Part shown: in pieces, positions 1 through 5,570 of the stretch | Layout of the letters: every line of letters begins with the position of its first letter | Numbering within the stretch: the first letter of the stretch is position 1 | Assembly: GCA_003175915.1 (NCBI GenBank) | Contig: PSRH01000292.1 | Location: 1-5,570, forward strand | Reading direction: 5' to 3' | DNA from: Candidatus Melainabacteria bacterium | Lineage (GTDB): Bacteria; Cyanobacteriota; Vampirovibrionia; Obscuribacterales; Obscuribacteraceae | Length of the DNA stretch: 5,570 bases | Position numbers and translations under genes: made by a program | Notes under the pieces: model-generated | Told to the model about the DNA's origin: nothing | Databases searched by the model: none | What the model saw: the letters and a program-made list of their open reading frames with translations, nothing else

Positions 1-479
1 TACCTTTCGATGCGAAAAAGGCGCCATCGCCAGACCTTTGCTTCCTTAAGTTTGTCGAAACAGCCAATAACGCCACCACGCTTGATCAGGTTCTACCGTA
101 TCTTCCCTATGCACAGCAGCGCGTTATAAAAGAGGAACAACAAAGATGGTCCCCCCAGAGCGCGGCGGAGACCAGGGCTCAACATTTGAAGCTAAATCCT
201 TCAATCACGGCCGATGCCCTCGAGTTTTTCTCAGAAGCGCCTTACGTCAGGGAACTAAATTCCTTGAAAGACATTAGTGGAAAAATTATGCGAGTACGTA
301 GCATCAAGTATACCGGCCCTAACACAGCGGTGCTTGACGTTGCCACTAGAAACAATTGCCGAATGAATGGGGAAGATTATCCCTATAGCACTGCTGATGT
401 AGAATTGCTTGGCCAGGGCAATTTTTGGATGTTTGATAAATACAGAGACAGCTCCATGCACTACAAGGCTCCGCAATAG
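1..479 (+). CDS. 3' end of an unrecognised protein (partial, 5' end outside window)
   Basis: The reading frame is open from base 3 to a TAG at 477-479, giving about 158 C-terminal residues. A TTG at 186 could be taken as a start, but the frame runs unbroken to the window edge and the extra residues look like ordinary protein (for example FVETANNATTLDQVLPYLPY followed by a charged helix VIKEEQQRW). I therefore read it as a gene cut by the window edge. The N-terminal part looks helical. The C-terminal part (from KIMRVRSIKYTGPNTAVLDV) looks like beta strands ending in GNFWMFDKYRDSSMHY, which resembles the small NTF2-like or scoring-type domains of secreted bacterial proteins. I do not recognise the family, and no catalytic motif is visible. 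Gene 2 begins 28 bases downstream on the same strand, so co-transcription is possible. Confidence 0.75.
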   Translation, partial: PFDAKKAPSPDLCFLKFVETANNATTLDQVLPYLPYAQQRVIKEEQQRWSPQSAAETRAQHLKLNPSITADALEFFSEAPYVRELNSLKDISGKIMRVRSIKYTGPNTAVLDVATRNNCRMNGEDYPYSTADVELLGQGNFWMFDKYRDSSMHYKAPQ

Positions 480-507
480 CAACGAAGCAACTTTCCAAAT
501 CACGACA

Positions 508-1665
508 TTGAGACGCAACAGCCCACTATTCCTTCTATCGTTCATTGCTATATCCTGCTGTCTTAGCGGATGTCTTATGTACGAGCTTCAAAAGACCCTG
601 AAGGATCAGGCGAAAAACTCAGCCAAACAGTACACCGCTTCCGCGCCAACCTGGGCCCAGCCCGAGTATGTCCGTCTGTGCAATCAGGCAAAGGAAGATT
701 TGGAGAAAGGCAGGCTAACCGAAGCTTATCAGGAGAGTTCGAATTCCATCGCCCTGGCTCCCGATCGCGTGGAATCTCGTATCAACTTAGCTTGTGCTCT
801 CAGTAGATTGGGTAAACCCCAGGAAGCCATCGAAAATCTCAAAATCGTGATGAAGATGGATCCGCACTGCGCTCTAGCCTGGTGGGATCTTGGCAGCATG
901 TATCAAGCTACTGGAAACACGAAGGAAGCTCTCAAGACCTTTCACGACGGACTGACTCGCTTCCCGGACGACGAAAATGCCAGCCGCGTTCAAGACATAG
1001 TAAACCTGCTGGAAAAGGAGCAAAGGGAGGAATCTCAGGATGGTACTAGGTCTGGTGCCAAAACTGTGAAACCTTCCGCAAATGATTACCTTGGCGATGT
1101 CATGACTGAGTCTAGCTTCAGGTGGGAAGAAGACCGCATGCCGGTCAAGGTATATGTAGATTCTGGTGAGGGCGTCCCCGGCGTTGACCCTTTCAGCGAA
1201 AGTACGGCTAAATCAGCCTTTGCTGAGTGGGAAAAGGCGTCGAAAGGCAAAGTCAGATTTTTATACGTGGAGAAGGAAAACGAGGCCGATATCAAGTTCC
1301 GCTGGACAGCGCAGGTGCAAGATTTGTCACAGGCTGCCGAAGGTGGCGAGACCAGAGTTATTCCCGGTTTTGGTGGCACGAGGACTGCCAAGATTCTAGT
1401 TCTTACCAAGAAACAAGATGGCAGCAAAGTGCCGGGCCCGCTGTTGAGGGTAGTTTGCCTCCACGAAATTGGGCATGCTCTGGGAATGATGGGACATAGT
1501 AAAAACGCCGACGATATCATGTTTGCGAGTACTCCGCTTGCTTACGAGCGAAGTGAACTAAGCAAAAGAGACTCCAATACACTTTGTCGCCTCTACAGCG
1601 ACGAGTTCAAGCCAAAGGGTCTGTTTAACTGGATTTCCCTATTTGGAAAGAAGAACGGTTCGTGA
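508..1665 (+). CDS. TPR-repeat lipoprotein with C-terminal matrixin-like (M10-type) zinc metalloprotease domain
   Basis: Starting at the TTG at 508 gives 385 residues and a textbook lipoprotein signal: RR at 2-3, a hydrophobic core at 6-17, and lipobox LSGC with the lipidated Cys at 22. Upstream in-frame TTGs (409, 433) would overlap the preceding gene and bury this signal, so I prefer 508, although no good Shine-Dalgarno precedes it. Residues about 54-153 form roughly three TPR units, with helix pairs such as NLACALSRLGKPQEAIENL and DLGSMYQATGNTKEALKTF. A charged linker follows (about 160-195). The C-terminal domain (about 205-360) starts WEEDRMPVKVYVD, as in matrixins, and carries HEIGHALG...HS at 319-331, with H319, E320, H323 and H330. 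A Met-turn candidate lies at DDIM (M338). The spacing to the third His is one residue longer than the usual HExxHxxGxxH. It is probably an envelope-anchored protease, with the TPRs binding partners or substrates. The substrate is unknown. The protease family is fairly sure; activity is inferred. Confidence 0.85.
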   Translation: MRRNSPLFLLSFIAISCCLSGCLMYELQKTLKDQAKNSAKQYTASAPTWAQPEYVRLCNQAKEDLEKGRLTEAYQESSNSIALAPDRVESRINLACALSRLGKPQEAIENLKIVMKMDPHCALAWWDLGSMYQATGNTKEALKTFHDGLTRFPDDENASRVQDIVNLLEKEQREESQDGTRSGAKTVKPSANDYLGDVMTESSFRWEEDRMPVKVYVDSGEGVPGVDPFSESTAKSAFAEWEKASKGKVRFLYVEKENEADIKFRWTAQVQDLSQAAEGGETRVIPGFGGTRTAKILVLTKKQDGSKVPGPLLRVVCLHEIGHALGMMGHSKNADDIMFASTPLAYERSELSKRDSNTLCRLYSDEFKPKGLFNWISLFGKKNGS

Positions 1666-1717
1666 ACTTAGTTTCGTAAAAACAGACGAAAGCGGACGAC
1701 GACCTCGTAGTTGGCGT

Positions 1718-2479
1718 TCATATTTTATGGAAGCTGAGTATAGACTGTTTGATTGCCTCTGTCGATTCGCCAGCGGGTGCCAATCCAACGAACATTATAG
1801 CTTGTCCGTAGATGATGGTTACATAGCAAATTCCTTCAGCCGGCGCGTATTTGTAGCCGGTTAGGCTGGTAGAGGCAACATTTGCTTTCAGTCCAATTCT
1901 GGCTTTCCAGGTGCCTCTGGCGAAACGCAGTCCATGGATCAAGCCAAATTCCGGTGGTGAGTGGGAGACGTCTTTTTCGGCCATATCTGGATCACGACCA
2001 ATGAAGCTTTCATAAAGCTTGGTCAGGGTTTCCTCGGAGTTTTTACCGGGGGCGTCTTGGATGAACATTTTCAAAAAAGGCTGCAGCACATATAGTTGCG
2101 TTTGGACAAGTTGAGTCTGTCCTGGCGCAATGGGACCCATGAATGTCTCTACAGGTGGCCGTCGACTGTCAAACCAGAGATACTGCTTGCGCTCGCTCGC
2201 ATCTGGATTATAAACCCACGTGATCCACTGGCCGTATCCATTGAATGGTGAGTTTGTGCCCCCGGCCGAGTTCTGAGAATTGTCCATAAAGCTGTAGTTT
2301 TTCGGAGGCCTGATTCTGTATCCACTCAAAGGGATTTCCGGATCCAAGAATGCATTGGCAGAACTATCTAACTTCCATGCAACTAACGGCACCTCTTGCT
2401 TTGGCTGCTGGCATCCAGCTATGAACACGCACCCAAGTGCGATGAGAAGGCTAACTTTTGCTTTGTAACCCGTTGCCAT
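1718..2479 (-). CDS. Hypothetical lipoprotein, 253 residues
   Basis: The gene reads right to left, from ATG (2479-2477) to TGA (1720-1718). A purine-rich AGGAAAGG lies about 10 bases before the start and serves as a plausible ribosome site. The N-terminus is a clear lipoprotein signal: K7/K9, hydrophobic stretch 10-20, lipobox IAGC, lipidated Cys at 23, then a polar QQPKQE linker. Residue 24 is Gln rather than Asp, so nothing signals inner-membrane retention by the E. coli rule. The mature part opens with SGYRIRPPKNYSF (about 52-64) and ends with a strand-helix pattern (YVTIIYGQAIMFVGLAP, then AIKQSILSF). This layout recalls PsbP/DUF1795-like folds, but the likeness is only a guess from pattern. 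No catalytic motif is visible. It converges on the TPR-matrixin gene (52 bases between stops) and is divergent from the M48 gene, so it is probably its own transcript. Confidence 0.85.
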   Translation of the reverse strand: MATGYKAKVSLLIALGCVFIAGCQQPKQEVPLVAWKLDSSANAFLDPEIPLSGYRIRPPKNYSFMDNSQNSAGGTNSPFNGYGQWITWVYNPDASERKQYLWFDSRRPPVETFMGPIAPGQTQLVQTQLYVLQPFLKMFIQDAPGKNSEETLTKLYESFIGRDPDMAEKDVSHSPPEFGLIHGLRFARGTWKARIGLKANVASTSLTGYKYAPAEGICYVTIIYGQAIMFVGLAPAGESTEAIKQSILSFHKI

Positions 2480-2539
2480 TATTTTGAGACCTTTCCTATC
2501 CCGTGATCAGATCCAATATTGTTCCACACAAAACCTTCT

Positions 2540-2549
2540 GCCGGCCGGC
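2540..2549. repeat. 10-bp perfect palindrome, GC only
   Basis: GCCGGCCGGC reads the same on both strands and is conspicuously GC-rich against AT-richer flanks. It lies in the divergent region, about 60 bases upstream of the minus-strand lipoprotein start and about 90 bases before the TTGACA box. It could be an operator half-site pair or a chance run of CCGG. No function can be assigned from one copy. Confidence 0.4.
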
Positions 2550-2562
2550 TGCTTGAGTGCCA

Positions 2563-2581
2563 AGTGGCGTCGGTCGCCACT
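2563..2581. repeat. Inverted repeat / hairpin in the divergent intergenic region
   Basis: AGTGGCG (2563-2569) and CGCCACT (2575-2581) are perfect reverse complements separated by the 5-base loop TCGGT. The 7-bp stem has 5 G-C pairs. No T-run follows it on either strand, so it is not a standard terminator. Placed between two divergent genes, it could be a regulator-binding dyad or an RNA hairpin in a leader. Which of these it is cannot be told from sequence. Confidence 0.45.
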
Positions 2582-2636
2582 CCAATTGCTGATTAATGTT
2601 TAAGGAACTTCAACCTTTCGGGAAGCAGCACTAGAA

Positions 2637-2666
2637 TTGACATAACTAGTTTCATTGAACCAACAT
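2637..2666 (+). promoter_or_regulatory. Candidate sigma-70-type promoter for the M48 gene
   Basis: TTGACA at 2637-2642 is a perfect -35 consensus. Eighteen bases on, CAACAT (2661-2666) matches TATAAT at only three of six positions, including the key second A and the last T. A start site would fall near 2673, giving a leader of roughly 95 bases before the ATG at 2769. If real, it places transcription start inside the longer TTG-initiated frame that opens at 2655, which favours the downstream start for the protease. The weak -10 keeps confidence low. Confidence 0.3.
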
Positions 2667-2768
2667 GCACTGAAAAGTTTGGGCAGATACTTGGTTTGCC
2701 CAGCACAGAACAACTATGTCATTTTCTGGGGGATGGAGTTTTTAGGAACTCCGGTAATAGAGTTCGCC

Positions 2769-3848
2769 ATGTCATCTTTTAAGGTACGTTACTACGAGCA
2801 AGGTTCGGCGGAACCACATAATACGCGGGCATTCATCGAAGGATTGAAAATACGCTTAGGAAAGGGTCAATCACAAAGGACTATGAACCCTGGTGAGCTG
2901 GTTCTCGATGTGGATGGCCCGATGAGAAAGGTGGTCAGGATAACCGATAAAAGCAGCGGTCTTGTACTTGTTTGCGAAAATCCAAAACTCCTGGACGCAA
3001 TAGTCAAAATAATTCCTAGAAAGGAAATGTCTGCCCAGTGGGACGAAGCGAAAAAGATTATGGCAGCTACTTCAGCGCGCATATTCTTTCAGCGTATGTC
3101 CGTGGTGACAGCAATTGCATTGTTGTCGGTATCAGCCATTAAGTCAGTGGACATAGTCACAGCAATCGCAGCCAACCATATAAATCCCCAGTGGGAGTCT
3201 TACATGGCTGAACAATATCTGAAGGACAAGAGTGAGCATTTCGACAGAACTTCGAAGGATGCTAAACGTGTAAACAAAATCGGACAGCGTTTGGTAGCGA
3301 AGTTAGGTAAGACCCCTTATCATTTCAACTTCGTCATCAGCCCAAGACAGGACGTGAATGCCTATGCTGTTCCAGGTGGCGCCGTGGTCATTTTCAAGGG
3401 TCTGCTGAAACAGGTGAAAAACGACGACGAGCTTGCGGGAGTGATCGGCCACGAAATAGCCCACGTCGTGCATCGGGATTCCCTTAAGCAAATTGTCCAC
3501 AACGCAGGTATTGGCATTGGACTCGAGATAATCACCGCAGGAAGGGCGCAGCAGTTTCAAGTATTGCTCGGTAGTGCGAAAAACATGGACCAATTGAAAT
3601 ATAGTCGAGATGAAGAAACCGCTGCGGATCTCACTGGAGTTGAACTGGCCATGCAAGCAGGCTATAGTCCCGATGCGGTGACGGCATTGTTTGATCGGGT
3701 ATTTTCTCCCAAAGACAGCAAATTGCTCGCTTTTGCCTCGGACCATCCGATGACCGAGGAACGGATTGCTGCAATTCGAAAAAAGATCTCAGAGATGAAG
3801 CATAGCAAAGCAAAAATCAGTCGCTCTAATGTGGGACACACAATCTAG
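2769..3848 (+). CDS. M48 family zinc metallopeptidase with N-terminal DUF7092-like domain
   Basis: I chose the ATG at 2769 (359 residues). The first recognisable motif, FKVRYYEQGSAEPHNTRAF, begins right after it and matches the ARYFDG-S-RPH opening typical of the domain that precedes many bacterial M48 enzymes. In-frame starts also exist at 2655 (TTG) and 2733 (ATG). Only a weak AGAG lies six bases upstream of 2769. The N-terminal domain spans about 4-85. A short hydrophobic segment at about 106-124 is a likely membrane anchor. The peptidase domain follows: substrate-strand motif NAYAVPGGAVVIFKGLL (about 197-213), zinc site HEIAH (H228, E229, H232), third ligand E283 with D287 (EETAAD context), and the late HP motif in SDHPMTEERI (H326). 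All key residues are present, so it should be active. Family members act in envelope protein quality control; the substrate here is unknown. A YbjQ-family gene follows after 57 bases. Confidence 0.9.
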   Translation: MSSFKVRYYEQGSAEPHNTRAFIEGLKIRLGKGQSQRTMNPGELVLDVDGPMRKVVRITDKSSGLVLVCENPKLLDAIVKIIPRKEMSAQWDEAKKIMAATSARIFFQRMSVVTAIALLSVSAIKSVDIVTAIAANHINPQWESYMAEQYLKDKSEHFDRTSKDAKRVNKIGQRLVAKLGKTPYHFNFVISPRQDVNAYAVPGGAVVIFKGLLKQVKNDDELAGVIGHEIAHVVHRDSLKQIVHNAGIGIGLEIITAGRAQQFQVLLGSAKNMDQLKYSRDEETAADLTGVELAMQAGYSPDAVTALFDRVFSPKDSKLLAFASDHPMTEERIAAIRKKISEMKHSKAKISRSNVGHTI

Positions 3849-3859
3849 TAAAAGCAAGT

Positions 3860-3878
3860 CCAAGTGCACCAAGTGCAC
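3860..3878 (+). repeat. Tandem 9-bp direct repeat forming a tight hairpin between the M48 and YbjQ genes
   Basis: CCAAGTGCA occurs twice back to back (3860-3868 and 3869-3877), followed by C. Each copy creates the self-complementary hexamer GTGCAC (3864-3869 and 3873-3878), so the transcript can fold into a 6-bp stem with a 3-base CAA loop. Outer bases AAAGC (3851-3855) and GCTTT (3879-3883) could extend it across an 8-base bulge. No U-tract follows, so it is unlikely to be a full terminator. It sits 11 bases after the protease stop and just ahead of the next gene's ribosome site (GGGAGG, 3887-3892), where it could tune mRNA stability or translation, or bind a protein. Confidence 0.55.
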
Positions 3879-3905
3879 GCTTTGCTGGGAGGATAAAACA
3901 AAAGC

Positions 3906-4265
3906 ATGAATATCAACGTGACTAGCGCCAATGAATTCGAGGGATATCGCATAATTAAACACTTGGGCATTGTCCAGGGCCTTATTGTCCGTTCACCAAC
4001 GATTGTACAGGGGCTACTCGGCGGCCTGAAATCGATTATTGGTGGCAATGTCGGTGCCTACACGGACATGTGTCAGCAAGCCCGCAGGCAAGCATACGAG
4101 CAAATACTACAGCATGCTTATGAGGTAGGTGCCAACGGCATAATTGGCTTTCGCTACGACGCCTCTGAGCTGGGCGGTCAAATGAGTGCCACTGAGGTCT
4201 TTTGTTATGGAACCGCGGTGGAAATTGAGCCCGATGAAGAGAATGGGCCATTTCGCTACAGATAA
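3906..4265 (+). CDS. YbjQ/UPF0145 family protein (putative heavy-metal-binding domain)
   Basis: This is a 119-residue protein starting at ATG 3906, with GGGAGG (3887-3892) 13 bases upstream, a slightly long spacing. It shows the family pattern throughout: an opening strand EFEGYRIIKHLGIVQGLIV (11-28), a GG-containing loop (GGLKSIIGG, 39-47), the helix YTDMCQQARRQAYEQILQHAYEVGANGIIGFRYD (52-85) and a closing strand TEVFCYGTAVEI (96-107). The A-GANGIIGFRYD block is the most diagnostic. Usual family length is a little over 100 residues, so this is full length with a short acidic tail. It has no signal peptide and is presumably cytoplasmic. The structural family forms beta/alpha oligomers, and its function, including the metal-binding label, is not established. 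Two cysteines are present (C56, C100). It lies 57 bases after the M48 gene on the same strand and is possibly co-transcribed with it. Confidence 0.9.
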   Translation: MNINVTSANEFEGYRIIKHLGIVQGLIVRSPTIVQGLLGGLKSIIGGNVGAYTDMCQQARRQAYEQILQHAYEVGANGIIGFRYDASELGGQMSATEVFCYGTAVEIEPDEENGPFRYR

Positions 4266-4342
4266 TGGTGCGACTGAACAAGCTGATTTTCCCAAGTCAT
4301 TACTTGCGCTTTACAAGAAAGCAATACCGCGATTGCCGCTAT

Positions 4343-4351
4343 TGTTATACT
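4343..4351 (+). promoter_or_regulatory. Candidate extended -10 promoter for the DUF3298 gene
   Basis: The 159-base gap after the YbjQ gene contains TGTTATACT: an extended -10 (TG one base before the hexamer) with TATACT matching TATAAT at five of six positions. The base pairs 17 upstream (AATACC) give a poor -35, which extended -10 promoters tolerate. Initiation would fall near 4358, about 67 bases before the ATG at 4425. Nothing else in 4266-4424 looks like a gene or a strong terminator. Confidence 0.35.
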
Positions 4352-4424
4352 GAAATTGGTTTCCGAATCTTGATATCAAATCTAGTCATAATTCCTGCAT
4401 TCCGCTTTTCCCGAAGGAGAGAAT

Positions 4425-5540
4425 ATGCGGTGGCTACTCGCCCTTTTGATTTTCATTGCCACCGCCGCCGAGGAATGCTTTGCTGCCGCAGCCAATGAAG
4501 TTAGCATCAGTCTTGTTGGTTCTATCGACAATCACAAGCGTGTCAATTTTGTGCTCCATAGCGACGGTGCGACTCTGGCTGGTTACGCTAAAACTCTCGA
4601 ATACGATATAAACAAACCACATTGGGTGATCCACCCGGTGAAAGGAACAATCGATGCGCAGGGGAAAATAACATTGACGCAGTATTTGCGTAAAAGACGA
4701 GAGGGAACCTACAAAGGTAAATTGATATCTAGAAACGTATTTATAGGAACCTTTCAGGAAGTAGCAAGCAAAGATCCTCCTCTTCCTTGTCTTTTGCGTT
4801 CTGTGGCCGATGCCGGTGCGCTGGGCGTTGGTAAAAACGGAATCATCGTGACGGAGCATCGGTATTTAATTATGCGTGGTAATGCCGACGAGATGCGTAA
4901 CAAAGAAGAAGTGAACCTTCCGATTGTCAGCGGGTTAGTCGATCGCAAAATTGTCAGCAAAATCCAAAGAGCATTTCGTGTAAGCAATAGAAATGGAGCG
5001 ACGTTTTCGGAGCTTTTATGCGGTCCTGATACGATGTCAGTTTCGTACGATGTTGATTACAACAAGAACTATCTGCTGGATTTAGACATAACTTTCGATG
5101 GTGTGTCGGCTTATGATTGGAGATCAACGCATCATTCGCTGATTGATTTAAGAACAGGCAAACGCCTCTTAGCAAAAGATGTCTTCTTGCCATCGGCGCT
5201 TGGTAAAGTCCAAAAATTGGCAAGCATAGAAATGCGACGAGAAGCAAAAAAGGCAGTAAAGGATTATTCTGATCTTTCTGGAATCGAAGCTAGTGAGCGG
5301 CAGTCTGGGCTCAATTATTTGCGTGATGAAATCGCACAGCACTCATTCTCTCGAAAAGACTTGAACTATTTCGCGGTTGGCGATGAGGGCATTACTTTCA
5401 TCTATGAATGGGATTTTCCGCACGTAAGCCGATGCTTTGAACCGAGCGGACTATTTTTTGTCCCATACACAGCACTTAGACCCTATATTCAAAAAGATGG
5501 GCCGCTAGCAGCGGTAATCGCGCCGAGTAAGACTAAATAG
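4425..5540 (+). CDS. Exported protein with C-terminal DUF3298 (RsiV-like) domain
   Basis: ATG at 4425 is preceded by AGGAG (4415-4419), five bases away, the best ribosome site in the window. The product has 371 residues. Residues 1-22 form a Sec signal peptide (MRW, hydrophobic 4-15, cleavage near the Ala run at 20-23); no lipobox is present, so it is released or periplasmic. Residues about 25-112 are strand-rich with the pattern GTIDAQGKITL...EGTYKGKL...FIGTFQ, a small beta domain often seen in secreted proteins. Residues about 205-355 fit DUF3298: LDLDITFDGVSAYDW, then the hallmark DLRTGKRLLAKDVF (241-254), a helical insert, and GITFIYEWDFPHVSRCFEPSGLFFVPYTALRPYI (322-355). In RsiV this domain binds lysozyme, and in PdaC-type proteins it accompanies a deacetylase; neither activity is implied here, and there is no sigma factor partner or deacetylase motif. 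DUF4163, its common companion, is not evident in the middle region. Confidence 0.85.
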   Translation: MRWLLALLIFIATAAEECFAAAANEVSISLVGSIDNHKRVNFVLHSDGATLAGYAKTLEYDINKPHWVIHPVKGTIDAQGKITLTQYLRKRREGTYKGKLISRNVFIGTFQEVASKDPPLPCLLRSVADAGALGVGKNGIIVTEHRYLIMRGNADEMRNKEEVNLPIVSGLVDRKIVSKIQRAFRVSNRNGATFSELLCGPDTMSVSYDVDYNKNYLLDLDITFDGVSAYDWRSTHHSLIDLRTGKRLLAKDVFLPSALGKVQKLASIEMRREAKKAVKDYSDLSGIEASERQSGLNYLRDEIAQHSFSRKDLNYFAVGDEGITFIYEWDFPHVSRCFEPSGLFFVPYTALRPYIQKDGPLAAVIAPSKTK

Positions 5541-5570
5541 GCGAGAAGACTTGCGGTAATTCAGCATCGG
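5541..5570. other. Terminal 30 bases, nothing recognised
   Basis: The sequence after the TAG at 5538-5540 is too short to judge. It shows no obvious hairpin, start codon with ribosome site, or repeat. Confidence 0.5.

Noticed and set aside
1086..1520. Minus-strand open frame of 144 residues
   Set aside because: It is antisense to the matrixin-like domain; the conserved HEIGHALG motif on the plus strand fixes the coding strand.
1672..1691. TTTCGT ... ACGAAA inverted repeat between the convergent genes, a possible bidirectional terminator
   Set aside because: The stem is only 6 bp and AT-rich, with an 8-base loop and no T-run on either strand; too weak to call.
3303..3746. Minus-strand open frame of 147 residues
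   Set aside because: It lies wholly antisense to the M48 catalytic domain, whose conserved zinc-site residues explain the sequence.
4321..4344. GCAAT/ATTGC and CAATA/TATTG short inverted repeats after the YbjQ gene
   Set aside because: Stems are 5 bp and mutually exclusive, with no proper U-tract. They are more likely chance near the promoter candidate.
4265..4498. Plus-strand open frame of 77 residues in the gap before the DUF3298 gene
   Set aside because: It overlaps the start of the DUF3298 gene in another frame, has a basic, Arg/Tyr-rich unstructured composition and no ribosome site. It is not a credible gene.
1..5570. CRISPR array, tRNA/rRNA, insertion sequence, toxin-antitoxin or phage defence system
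   Set aside because: No spaced repeats, no tRNA-like fold, no transposase or terminal repeats, and no defence-type protein motifs were seen.

Overview
The window looks like chromosomal DNA from a free-living bacterium. GC is moderate (roughly half, judged by eye), coding density is high, TTG is used as a start at least once, and envelope or secreted proteins dominate. Two genes begin with clear lipoprotein signal peptides and one with a Sec signal peptide. There are also two different zinc metalloproteases, a matrixin-like enzyme behind TPR repeats and an M48 enzyme. This mix, with poorly characterised lipoproteins, reminds me of Candidatus Obscuribacterales/Melainabacteria-type genomes. That placement is an impression from memory and is weak. 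Nothing indicates a phage, plasmid, transposon, CRISPR array or RNA gene.

Layout: (1) 1-479, plus strand: the 3' end of an unrecognised protein whose start lies outside the window. (2) 508-1665, plus: a predicted lipoprotein with about three TPR repeats followed by a matrixin-like protease domain. (3) 1718-2479, minus: an orphan 253-residue lipoprotein, convergent with gene 2. (4) 2480-2768: the divergent control region between genes 3 and 5, holding a GC-rich 10-bp palindrome, a 7-bp-stem hairpin and a perfect TTGACA box. (5) 2769-3848, plus: an M48 metallopeptidase with an N-terminal DUF7092-like domain and a membrane segment. (6) 3860-3878: a tandem 9-bp repeat that folds into a tight hairpin. 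(7) 3906-4265, plus: a YbjQ/UPF0145 family protein. (8) 4266-4424: a gap with an extended -10 promoter candidate. (9) 4425-5540, plus: an exported protein with a DUF3298 (RsiV-like) C-terminal domain. The last 30 bases hold nothing recognisable.

How the genes work together: the M48 and YbjQ genes are 57 bases apart on one strand and may be co-transcribed. The others appear to be separate units. The shared theme is the cell envelope (two proteases, two lipoproteins, one secreted protein). That supports a loose envelope-maintenance neighbourhood, not a demonstrated pathway. I found no convincing new multi-gene system. The most unusual single observation is a one-residue insertion in the zinc-binding signature of the matrixin-like protein.
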